The notes below the pieces were generated by a model. That model was not told the DNA's origin, ran no database searches, and worked only from the letters and a program-made list of their open reading frames with translations. DNA of 61,414 nt. Origin: Candidatus Endomicrobium embiratermitis. GTDB taxonomy: Bacteria; Elusimicrobiota; Endomicrobiia; Endomicrobiales; Endomicrobiaceae. Of this stretch, positions 15,001-20,300 are shown piece by piece. Location: positions 1-61,414 of the forward strand of contig WQYI01000002.1 of assembly GCA_009781315.1 (NCBI GenBank). Direction: 5' to 3'. The first letter of the stretch is position 1; each line of letters begins with the position of its first letter. The position numbers were made by a program, and so were the translations under genes.

Positions 15001-17273
15001 CTGAAAACTATGATCTGTTTAAGACAGAACATGATAAGATTGTAAAAGCAGCAGAAAAGGCGAAAGTAAAAGCAGCTGAAAGAACAAGAATTGCGACGGA
15101 GAAAAAAGCGAATATAGAAGCGGAAAAAATTACTTTGCTTGTAGGTTACGTAAGTAGCGGTACAGAATACAGCAGCTTGCCGGAATTTATTCAGAGAATG
15201 CCTTTAAATACTCTTAAGGCAAGAATAAGCCGCTTAGAAAGAATCGGCTATACTGATAAAAATATAGATAATCTGACAGCTAAAGAATTTAACCGTATTA
15301 ATAAAGAGGATGCTTCAATAGCCCTCAGACGCGATGTCGCTATGAGCACAAAAGGCGCTATTACCGGAGAAGCCGCTCACAATACGTCGGTAGCTATTGT
15401 TAACAGTTTCGGCGGTCGCGAATATATTGTTTCCGAAGATACTTATAGAGGCAGTGAATCAAGATTGTTCTTGGGTACTGGAAAGAATTTACAAAAAGCT
15501 CGGGATTTAGCTGCCGCGCAAAGAAAAGCCGGTTATGCGGGCGTTGTTGTAACAAGAGCTGTTGTAAGACCCAAAACCGGCGCAATCAGAAATGAAGCAA
15601 CCGGGGAATTTGAATATAGAAACGTCAGAATTATGGCTAATACTACTTTCGAATACCAAGGCAAAACTTTTGTAGCCGAACATTATATTGTTGAAAATGA
15701 AGACGGAACTCACGAAATTCAATTATATTTAAGAGGAAAAGACAGCGCAGGCACAAAAGAGGCTGCGGCGATTACAAACGATAACTTTATTACAACCGCT
15801 TTCTACGCTTTAGCCGCCAATATAAACGGCAACCCTGTATTGCAGGGAAATCAAAAAGGTTTTGGCATCGGAAAAGTCGCGATGGTTGACACTATAAGTG
15901 AAAATAATATTGATGTCAATTCTATTGATGGTTTTAGCGGAATAGTTAATTTCAGAAAATATTTAGATACCAATGAACTGGGTATTACTGGTGAAAGCGA
16001 TATAAATGTAATTAATAACGCAATTGATACCGAAAGAATACATAATAACGCTAAACCGGAACAATGGAGTTCTTGCGTTATTCCCGCGAGATTTACTGAA
16101 AATAGCATGATAAAAAGGATGAACACTGTCGTGAATGCGAATGAAGCCACGGGGTTAATAGTTAATGCCGAAGGCAGAATTACCGTTAAAAACAATGTTG
16201 TAGAAGTGAATCCTGAATTTATAAATGCTGTCTTTAATCTCAAAGCCCAGGGTATTAAAGTCACGCTTGTTGTTGACGCTTCCGATACCAATTTTGAAGA
16301 TGTAATTCAAAAACTTTTTGAACTTGGTTTTGACGGAGTCAGCCTTGATGTTTCCAAACTGAATAATGCCGGTATAAAAGACGCTTTGGCAGCTTTATCT
16401 AAACTCTCAAAGAATAATAAGATACCTGCAAGGAATAACACTATAAAAACGAATGACAGACAAGCGGATTTCATTGAAACAGAGAAACTTGCAAACGGCG
16501 CGATGATTATAGGCGATTATAAGAGAGACGCAAAAATAGACCCGAAAGTAACCCGGCAGGATAAATCTTTCAGAAAGGGCCGCCGTACCGCAGTTGAAAG
16601 CAAACAGATAACGGCGTTTACTTTTGGCAGCTTAAATGCAAGCGACCTCAAGGCTATTCTTGATAATCCCGGAGTTTCCAGGCAGGATTTGAAAGCGTTT
16701 TTAGAAAATTCAAAAGCTAATCCTGTAATAATGAATTTGGTTCTTAAGAAGATATTTTCAGATTCTCTTGAGCCTTTGAGAGATGCCGGGCAAGAAGCAT
16801 TGATTATATCCGAAGCTAAAGGCTTTATAAAAGGCGCCGCGGCAAATTATATGGAAAAACTGTGGCTTAACGCTCTCGGAATGTCGTTAGAAAGATATGT
16901 TCAGGTTATGAATAATAAAGATAATGCTCAAAATGCCAGAGTCAGGGAGTATATAGGAGAAGCTTTATTAGACTGGCAGGGCGCTGCAAATCAAGAAAAT
17001 ATGAATCGTTTTGTTGAAGCTCTCAGAGACTCCTCAGACGCGGATTTCGCTAATCTTACTATAAACGATATAGCAAAATTAATGGATGATTCTTTTGACG
17101 AGGTTGTCAATAAAGGCGAATTTACGGTTGCCGGCGTAAAGAATAAAACAGCTATCGCGGCTGCGTCGACTCTTACGGCTGCGGCAATGAGTAAAGTTGA
17201 TTTTAAAGAATTTGCAAAACGTTCTACCATAACTTCGGCAAATGCAATAAGAAGCGTCTTGTCGGCGGCATAA
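3..17273 (+). CDS. Giant glucan synthase (GT48-like) fused to a glycosidase-like domain, 5' partial
   Basis: The frame is open to the left edge, so the N-terminus lies outside the window; residues are numbered from the GTG at nt 60. Order: 79-residue repeats (about 1-360), two membrane segments (443-505), a TIM-barrel glycosidase-like domain (about 887-1177, putative catalytic E1007 in GNE and E1114 in FAEIG), one membrane segment (about 1895-1925), a membrane cluster (2484-2668), a catalytic core (about 2807-3378), more membrane segments (3380-3737), coiled coils (3740-3815 and about 3875-3915), 98-residue repeats, and about 1,600 unassigned residues. The core and the following segments follow the family GT48 callose/FKS synthases motif by motif: LNEFIKDYPDEWENF, IRLWASFRYQ..SRTIRG.MNY (2969), RGEVVQMMDMNQD (3210), HYGHPDW (3287), SGGMEQAMTR (3356), YVATGR and NPAGTPFQTKVDDW (3567). 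I infer an inner-membrane enzyme polymerising UDP-glucose to a beta-1,3-glucan-like product. The substrate is unproven; other GT-A synthases such as cellulose synthase lack these motifs. Confidence 0.85.
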   Translation, partial: TGAARDRYNQIANTAGFTNVQLKENQIGMFVSFTYNGKTEIIYLYKDATTLFTQSEIEFAIAKIKGEAWEITNPTATTLGDAWAGYDYLSKNGFSGLKVWLEYDEATGKEVIYFTHPNFKTSTGRIYPFDKDGNAIALDRLLKIAKGEAIELSESELTGDALTAYNHLKNNGFSGLKVWVEFDEATGKEVMYFTHPNFKTQNGRIYPFDKDGNPIALDRLLKTAKGEAIELSESELTGNALAAYNHLKNNGFSGLKAWVEYDEAMQKEVMYFTHPNFKTPNGRVYPFDKEGNPIALDRLLKTAKGEAIELSESELTGDALVAYNHLKNNFPGIKAYVKYDEEIGKDVMYFLIDGVFKFYPFDKDGKFILGDYLDRNGQWLNNEVKRIFFERLDGQIAAVKYNLENPGSNTGAYIHVTPQDDARLKPLSDRVNEILDSYRNGTLTEQKLNQLSQQRTEKQSYWNAARIALLVGGGLLIIGALVIGGFTFAKAASRVLLAFPAVLMALGLTGALFAIFGNFNKDVIIPAQTSLSDELVSYAAMEAKVKDLEPIVEDILDKDGKKVGTKITRVAGQWMPGQGIRQITKEEEEQGYGKEGDFIVQYYTEYIMYNGEYSQSWYVEYDNGGGRQIYESWFPEDIDNLIKKWDTSTISINGLSTDSENAVRKALSNDFGGLELYYIADIMRNNYTAFQIGNNMNVVIEGTGAERTISVYASDGKGGWTLKEKGRFKFNEDGRGYITGDALYINQNTVKTKDGQSFISNIAFSYAGHKDGFKQNLNDPDTGRFLSYIFDNPATGKEYKTTILYGQYGELAYISKTIGLMEAYKEAGNIRGLRDLLSDPNIRSGMLLREIERAIQDLTAQGVTEGADSTFEQITEYVDRASQPGYVQSIQSARVVDGRLKVKNQNGIEDDYISKGIVWGEPADGNGDVYTYYQNYKDVIKNAKLLGANTVRTYRLPIAYVNGKIDWNATEEMLRAFKDAGITISVGANDRDLSSGNLEEFIKRFDNKNDSSKRLGVVLQYLIGNEFNYHYIDQPVRGFEGQGWFTKQQWFDTLSKAVDVVRANSNTIVGTVSGEVPDAEHIQKYLDLGLDSVQLNVYRSGTDYNAITETRLAFEKAISDNKKGKMPYLGFAEIGANQTDAYGASIIAETLLKHPEVGFYYFQLNDKTGDILGDFGLLDKNGKQFAPFGILRNAFRQLPDSGKNILGNAIGVVSAQPSTSLANVPNDAYKFSSMYLTNMTRSSLGDMVPSSVMYLSNGAAKSEAEFYHESGMSAPAQQQQRQQSEPAYVFESAPLTGELRAQDIWREIYNDEEALRAFADVYSEMLGGYRFQGNLNNMSLEEANVIRSILEYDITRFAVKDEELFGNLTENQIKEKLIAEAREIAQNYKELHEMGYKITTETATLSQIFPNGKLPQEVIDQLEGIMVNGRPINLSTVQFVGVRRTSAKMGDDNIIYTIRGDSEQRNIIAIQYGYNGRIDSIKINYEFLTKEAKKQNPVLYRYLDINSSLKGFDIVYGKKYGYEVSGDYEFVETVTAVEALDSKNLGRNVIEDFKNKFSEQVMGRDIYDVMGLNRERVFVEGSGESAILIKSLSTPRMQTGDGRFTQNSGHSNEVYVYPDGFVKTKEIITKYAGVNGSIGDVVVVLWGLNVHPQADGSVKYFTELKGESGNIEKRDSPLGVEPGYFVLKDDDHGKLKDPEELVVFKRYVGADGEFKGEMGVEYDVYRQRLKKNVIYSTSGKLLGERYLYVLAQVMSGIAGSALLENEGESGMETIYFNPANMSFDQAEKAVLRVSPEVADRLLPGWNTDEIKAKYPELDIKTENGLVLFTTKDNYEYTFTTRSSAKDDGVVLRALERLRVLFGAGFIDGKEQIVKTKITESEGMAIGMKNETVKIYSNGRMINIYGVNIESTWWNRTVPFLKYIVTALFALIAGSWIAGKIATFSHKKKTDKKDKKKKGEIGGYNDYEPGTDKTIVKELMLQFRDSTGNPKERNINDDLIDDIFVISKDAASKNEASRVISIIESIEAEVSDLEQQKINADKLKDRARIEKSITLKKEELTNAKRQLLNVKLNAAERYLLSIYKEDSHINVGNLKEALVKEFKSTIGVSAISAWLDENKEIKDGLYKGKTNEQIKADINKIIKNNNFRNSLDIKEYLVREYLIKLGKFGFEANNPDTIDLTINEWVPKIRTDLARGLSISEITMKEVGRYMNPYLEQMYGEGRIRHEYSLKQMYIKYLIEKNAFIFAATNGNIKHYMLENIFRAIEGDEKAREQLANVENTLELKKFKKEDIDAKLKDIRENFSENNISLYIDSIVDTFAQIVKLNDVAGFGPLKMSFLKQLRNMGIISNMQDRIIYYDVEDWFRTPEFVEAYETGDLKQKLNEYITNQGNINNRLESLAKSVQARASVIQAAYPGFFLSGNLILNDGSIAGTNEFSKRLLFTQGKELKRLAEEEKGKEEQHVTELVRSIEDFQKALKEYSSLDGKRGVKKTFADLTGGKGGWRGLVVFSYIYLPQIMAPLKVAGIALSIVAFSIAVLASFSMLWPAIILGATIVLWLSDKPLNQLFETWVDSIQNKANKEGGIYKPLLPQDSKFVKAQKNQEYEQRKIRNARIFGVVTAVVKLLWNVFLFGFVAVPFLTGTTAVWPVIGALGLIIGPLAIPLMIIAPIILFSLLDAFGIKDILFSVIGYVKAKSIGVYSIKKFGQLSDLQEGPDGKKDTKFHLAQERVKLYLIPQLTTDEYGFKRPLTEDEKNIAAMKMHNLIYLRLRIDDKISMEELREYLYKVIDENGQERYIGVDGLKSFIDDAKIWNNSANYLEMPKYSNGNNFTIIEPNIAVAPRNEEAADRLNHFYSTLFMDLENTQVWENLAQFSGANPTNEEVVIYPWWDKDGIKASDYDGLLTLQKDGYVRLNEFIKDYPDEWENFVERLYAGKIKDIEGNPIEITAQLRDSLLSLLQPANKGVNIAKGDSKKGIEGIGMELTPLVQQIRLWASFRYQPASRTIRGNMNYRNTYDFFARVNYPTAQSLDVDQTGYDREIARKVGDKFEYTIQQSPFFDNKTVAETLEEYKKFISGNLKDSEALKLIKSIQDHLKFPFFQNKTSVEILEVYKKFISGNLKDSEVQELIKLIKDHLNDEVNLKRAQQYYDMTMMPALYPGLKILYDKNGPFGPGQDVGLVELDLDENGRVQFDEYGVVKLKQTAVIHPTDDLQSLIAMGKTTAQNSIFRLVRGEVVQMMDMNQDIDFEETFKQPGLMNMFFRDPSLVILGYPERIFTDKSTVGAAHAFGDHTFAAFTQRVADVLGVRFHYGHPDWVRKTAFTTIGLVMPVNVNEDIEGAYKAIVNGGHVEFVESVRAAKGREGVLQGFWGINNKFGSGGMEQAMTRHVARLNVADNWFSRASIHALAGIGFYLKQLIVPLTIMTVLLITNLLGLSAFVAVPSVILFGFLALLQSQSITLPGLVNMIVEKGFVKGMLAFLKTIISTTIAYGAIDTNGVYQGVKAGLTGKASYVATGRILWKHLALYEAGKENSETPASVYAWGAKARNIITIMNFLIIGSIVLWFNVGIIWSLPMFIIPIMSVVGQAILNPAGTPFQTKVDDWNKTTKEDVKISNDKFLNYKVFVPIAWIVGAVVAIIFFPALTAFIVFGMAALYIGAGKIIPFLFGKIFRDTGAKIKEDYENWIGMHPFWNGVFSFITMPLLGYSHFNDFKNGVKGNVDFRESVNLMLNMALMWFTMWFISPLAFIFTEIAYFWNVKIRGRSASDFEQKQKAKADKTVEEADKSKQKSEDEYQKYLELQETDEKSANKSLAESKKAAKKAESLYKRAEKERLSASRTFFGAVRENDHKPGFWAAIVITVSVFLAVGIAIGGFAAVAIIGIVSFPVATAIYLLLTNLKEDIGEAKKKAEEAGKKYEEAKKKAEEARKKYEEAKEKSDKEKFELAISDVLKAEVDVYKYGMPLAKGNAIVQLQTNLAKAISDIQINDEDSETIIKAKIDALSNAIKELSKLNKDAYIRGILKTLRAKVEALNRKGDKEKFDLAMVDIFKAEVDVYKYSRPLAEGDSDAIARLQANLTKAISDIQINDKDSREVIQAKISAISNAAKELNKLNKDAYILQILETLTYIVASYQLGKDGVVNLRVTDTVMEAVVNRLQAEFDVVASGNASQVTLTLEAPAFVEQAEAAEDKSVAALKEALTTYDSSAKTMDDVRNLQQTMAAVKINPKDDVNIGIARVNALADAMSRMRYEVDGREYGFDEIGVLTWKLLTLNGLRLRKLSGVSDKLELGKNWQPIAEDETFPLAQNLMISYNELKEYIKDKEAVSMIYLWLNGGIGASVKGREAVIYALKSWKDALAKAIEKKDRIAVERLSAIAKGNDIFGQGLTDGENIYGFAKINPFDFYDRQADGSLKAKAADAEGKIEITINGTIVKIKAPVLTGKATDTPLVDAINGAFESIIALKAQEFMYHANAGVVQIVGAGDEANAKDIQDSTAGGINNPELIGPRLGQDIANGITNSDRIYPWKITKNATGDKEYSLDFDSKMTHASHGPVFFTMASRLIEAYKQYMKANGLSFKDMTPEQMKEAMRYFGDIVFANGDGINSGPKGRKGAISMYAVPRRAIDAKGGAFVLLQEAFIYLLELANFTGPMTKVFEKFGLKDEYGKNPNPFNTNTSQWGAFEVGALFAELTTIIGYEKTFELMAPPVIFVESADGTKVDKNEWAIGQVILWTSMNLEKLRKGENPEFTKKQAEEVNNLMNNLLGENQPFATLVVADDNQREEIGFTPYKFVTDIDLFLFGGEVREGQWLPYDKVNPLSFSFSGDMSNYLFAPYYYWTYLNTSELNNINQVGEFQISNLALKGDIELINNSGAAFDLNSQSIEAAGYGSYFEAGNIVFVQQPVEKPAPFDLNPEVGYDGYFNPGNILTNVSITISVDGREISEVKIDGKVVDPIAASKSIDVTPEQQPDVIWTMNINDLTEKDRSRLSRLSSKTEINEGHDAIQFTVKAENYDLFKTEHDKIVKAAEKAKVKAAERTRIATEKKANIEAEKITLLVGYVSSGTEYSSLPEFIQRMPLNTLKARISRLERIGYTDKNIDNLTAKEFNRINKEDASIALRRDVAMSTKGAITGEAAHNTSVAIVNSFGGREYIVSEDTYRGSESRLFLGTGKNLQKARDLAAAQRKAGYAGVVVTRAVVRPKTGAIRNEATGEFEYRNVRIMANTTFEYQGKTFVAEHYIVENEDGTHEIQLYLRGKDSAGTKEAAAITNDNFITTAFYALAANINGNPVLQGNQKGFGIGKVAMVDTISENNIDVNSIDGFSGIVNFRKYLDTNELGITGESDINVINNAIDTERIHNNAKPEQWSSCVIPARFTENSMIKRMNTVVNANEATGLIVNAEGRITVKNNVVEVNPEFINAVFNLKAQGIKVTLVVDASDTNFEDVIQKLFELGFDGVSLDVSKLNNAGIKDALAALSKLSKNNKIPARNNTIKTNDRQADFIETEKLANGAMIIGDYKRDAKIDPKVTRQDKSFRKGRRTAVESKQITAFTFGSLNASDLKAILDNPGVSRQDLKAFLENSKANPVIMNLVLKKIFSDSLEPLRDAGQEALIISEAKGFIKGAAANYMEKLWLNALGMSLERYVQVMNNKDNAQNARVREYIGEALLDWQGAANQENMNRFVEALRDSSDADFANLTINDIAKLMDDSFDEVVNKGEFTVAGVKNKTAIAAASTLTAAAMSKVDFKEFAKRSTITSANAIRSVLSAA
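258..1131 (+). repeat. 79-residue (237 bp) coding tandem repeats
   Basis: Unit starts (YDYL/YNHL) fall at 258, 495, 732 and 969, exactly 237 bp apart. Landmarks in each unit are GFSGLK, KEVMYFTHPNFKT, YPFDKDGN, LDRLLK and ELSESELTG. Copies 1-3 are nearly identical in DNA; copy 4 drifts (FPGIKAYVKY, no THPNFK). A diverged copy precedes 258, so the array continues beyond the left edge. The fold is unknown to me; an extracytoplasmic spacer or binding module is a guess. Confidence 0.9.
9162..9407 (+). repeat. 41-residue in-frame duplication inside the glucan synthase core
   Basis: Two 123 bp copies begin PFF at 9162 and 9285 and share NKT, EYKKFISGNLKDSE (VYKKF in copy 2) and an LIK..DHL ending. 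They lie between the SRTIRG/MNY motif and the YPGLKILYD segment of the GT48-like core, where family members have a variable linker. The frame is kept. Confidence 0.88.
11698..11798 (+). repeat. 14-residue coiled-coil repeats
   Basis: Alanine/lysine/glutamate-rich heptads (KKAEEA, KKYEEA) recur every 42 bp directly after a membrane segment pair in the giant protein. They predict a rigid helix leading out of the membrane into the next domain. Confidence 0.8.
11799..12386 (+). repeat. 98-residue tandem duplication
   Basis: Two copies of a helical segment begin DKEKFE/DKEKFD at about 11799 and 12093 (294 bp apart). They share KAEVDVYKY, KAISDIQIND, AKI.A.SNA and ELNKLNKDAYI. A recent duplication in the soluble part after the coiled coil. 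Confidence 0.85.
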
Positions 17274-17336
17274 TTTGAAAAGAAGTATTTCACATGCAAA
17301 CAGTTTTCACGCTGTACATAGTTTGAGGTGAAAATT

Positions 17337-20300
17337 ATGTTTATAAGTAAAAAAATTCTAAAAGCATTGTCGGTAGTTATTACAGTGTGTTTTTGTAATG
17401 CTTTTATATTTACAGACTTCGCCAGAGCTTTGTCGGATCCGGCGAAGTCTGTATCTTTTAATATAGATTTTTTAGACGGCATTCACCCTGATTTTTATGT
17501 AGGTTCTGACGGTAAAAACAGTAAAGTCTTTATAGTACAGGATCTTCACGGCGATAAACACGTACAAAAAAATATCAGCGATATAATAGAATATTTAAGC
17601 GAAAATAATAATATTAACGAAATATTGCTTGAAGGCGCGGCGGGACGCATAAACTACAATTGGCTTACAGGGTTAAACGATAAGCACAAAAACGCCGTTT
17701 TAAACGATTTATTGTCCGCTTCGCTTCTTTCCGGAGCGGAATACTACGCTTTATCTAACGCTAAAGAAAACAAATTAAAAGGTTTGGAAAACGAATACCT
17801 GCATTCTTCAAATATAAAACGGCTGCAGGATATACAAAATATTCAACCCCAGATTAAACAAGAACTTTCTTTAATGAAGTCGGCGATTAACGCAAGGCAG
17901 AAAAAAGTTTATTCTTCTGAAAATAAAAAATTGCTGAATTTTGAAGAAAAGTATTTAAACGGCAAACGCGGCGCTAAGGATTTTTACGGCTATATTATCG
18001 CAAGAGCAAGTAAAATAAACGATGAAAAAATCGCAGAAGACTTAAAAGTTTTAAATAAAGCGCTAAAAACATTTGAAATTCCCGCCAAATTGCAAACAGA
18101 TTTGGTTAATAAAGAAATTGAAAGCCTTATAAAAAAGTTAAAAAACGAATTGCCTTATAAAGCTTACGTCAAAATAACAGATAAAACAAAGAATTTTTCC
18201 GATGAGCATATTACGTATACGGTATTAAATGAAATACTTAAAGAAAATTATATTAATGAGTATAATAATTTAAGGCGATATTTATCTTATTATACCGAGC
18301 AGCGCAATATAGATAAAACGGAACTGATAAAAGCCGAGGAATATATAATTAAGGAGTTGTATAATTATAATTCATCGGGCAATTCCGAAAGAGCTTTGGT
18401 CGCGTTCAGCCGAGCGTTTAAACATTTTGAAAAATATTTTCTTGCCGAGGCGACGAATTTTGATTACGATTACATAAACCAATTCGGCGTGGACGCGTTT
18501 ATCGGGTTATACTCTGAAAAATTTAATACGAATATAGCAGCCATAAAATCAAATAAAGACATTTATGAAAAATATCATACCGTAAATATTATAAGGAATA
18601 TCTTTTTTGCGGAAAAAATTGAAGAAAGTTTAAATAACCATAATGGAAAAGTTGTCGCGGTTATGGGCGGGTTTCACAGCGACGGCGTAGGGAAAATTCT
18701 AAAAAGTAAAAATATTACTTACGAAGTAGTTACTCCTAGTTTATTTCAAACATCGTCAAATGCCAAAGACGTTTACTTAAAACATTTAAAAAACAGCGTA
18801 GACAGCCAAACGTTAGCGTTACGAATATATCTGGAGCGTAACGATACGGAGCAGATGAAAGAACTTTTTCAGGTTAAATACGCGGAACTTCTTGCCAGTC
18901 ACGGATTAAACAGAGCTTTATCCGAATTAAACAGCTGGCTGAATATTATAAGCAATGTTACTGAAGACGATATAGCCGAGGCAACAGGAAACAGACCCGA
19001 AAATTTTGCAAAAATCCAAGACACGTCGGTATCATTAAATTCCGACGGAAGCGTAAAAATAGAATTTACTTCAATTTTAAACGGCAAACAGGAGAAAGTT
19101 AATTTTAATATTAACGACGGAACACCGCGAGGCGGTTATGCCTCTTTAGCAGGCTGGGCAACGCAAAAAATTACGAAGTTTGCGGCTTTTTGGGAATGGA
19201 TATATATGCTGCCGTTTTCAAGTTTTGCATTCGGTTCCAAAACTTTAAACAAAGTATTAAGCTCAAAATTAGATTCTGATATTACCGTAGAAAAGAGTTC
19301 CGCGTTTGACAAAATATTAGACATTACTTCCGTATTCTTTTTGTTCGGCATATTTATTTTTAGCCCGCCTATGGCCGTCGCGGCTTACGTTTTAATGAGG
19401 GCGGCATTATTTTCAAGCTTGCATAAGGTTTATTACGGTGATATAAAGCAGCATGTAAAGCTTTTCTTTTTAGGCATAGTGTTTGCAGTGCCGCTTATCG
19501 GCAACGGGGCTCACTATGCTTATAATGAGTCTGCAAGACAACCCGCAAGTATAATAACGCCAAGCGCGATGTCGCGCGGAAGTTTTAGCGTAGATATTCT
19601 TATAGAGCTTATAGACAAATTTCAAAACGAAAGCCCTAAAGAGGTTAGAGAAAGCGATGTTTTGAATGATGAATTTTCAACTATAGTGCTGGAAACAGTA
19701 AAGCATGCAATCCCAAAAATAAAGACAGAAGACGACTTAATGCTGGCTTTTGAAATGCTGGCATTTTTAGTACAGTCAAAAACATGGCTGTCGGCGTCTA
19801 CGGATTCGTTAAGCACAATAGGGCCGTACCAATTGAAAGACCGAAACACTTCCAGTTACGAACGTTCATGGCTTAATACGGAAGACGCAGAAACGGCAAT
19901 TGCCGAAAAATTAAATTTTCTGATAGAAGATGAGAGCAGTAAACAATTCGGAAATAAAAACAAAAAAAGCAATATATATTTGTTTAAGAATATAGAAGCG
20001 TTGTATTTCCTTTATTTCGCAAGAAAAAAAGAAAAATTAAAAATCTATATTCCGGAAGGCAAAGATATCGGGTATATCAGCGGATATCAAAACAGTAATA
20101 ACAGAAACAGCGTTGTAGAGCGTACAGACTTGCTAAACGCGGACAAAATATTTTTTAAAACAGACGGTATTGACGATGTTTTTAGAGAAATGGACTTTGT
20201 TTTAGAACAATATAATGCAAATAATATGTCTTTAGAAGGAAAAGAAGTGTTTTTTGAGCTTAACAGTATAGAAAGGCTTACCGACGGGCAAAGGGATAAA

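Noticed and set aside
737-17482. Many open frames on the minus strand inside the giant gene
   Set aside because: They lack ribosome sites, show no recognisable domains, and lie antisense to a continuous frame with clear domain structure.
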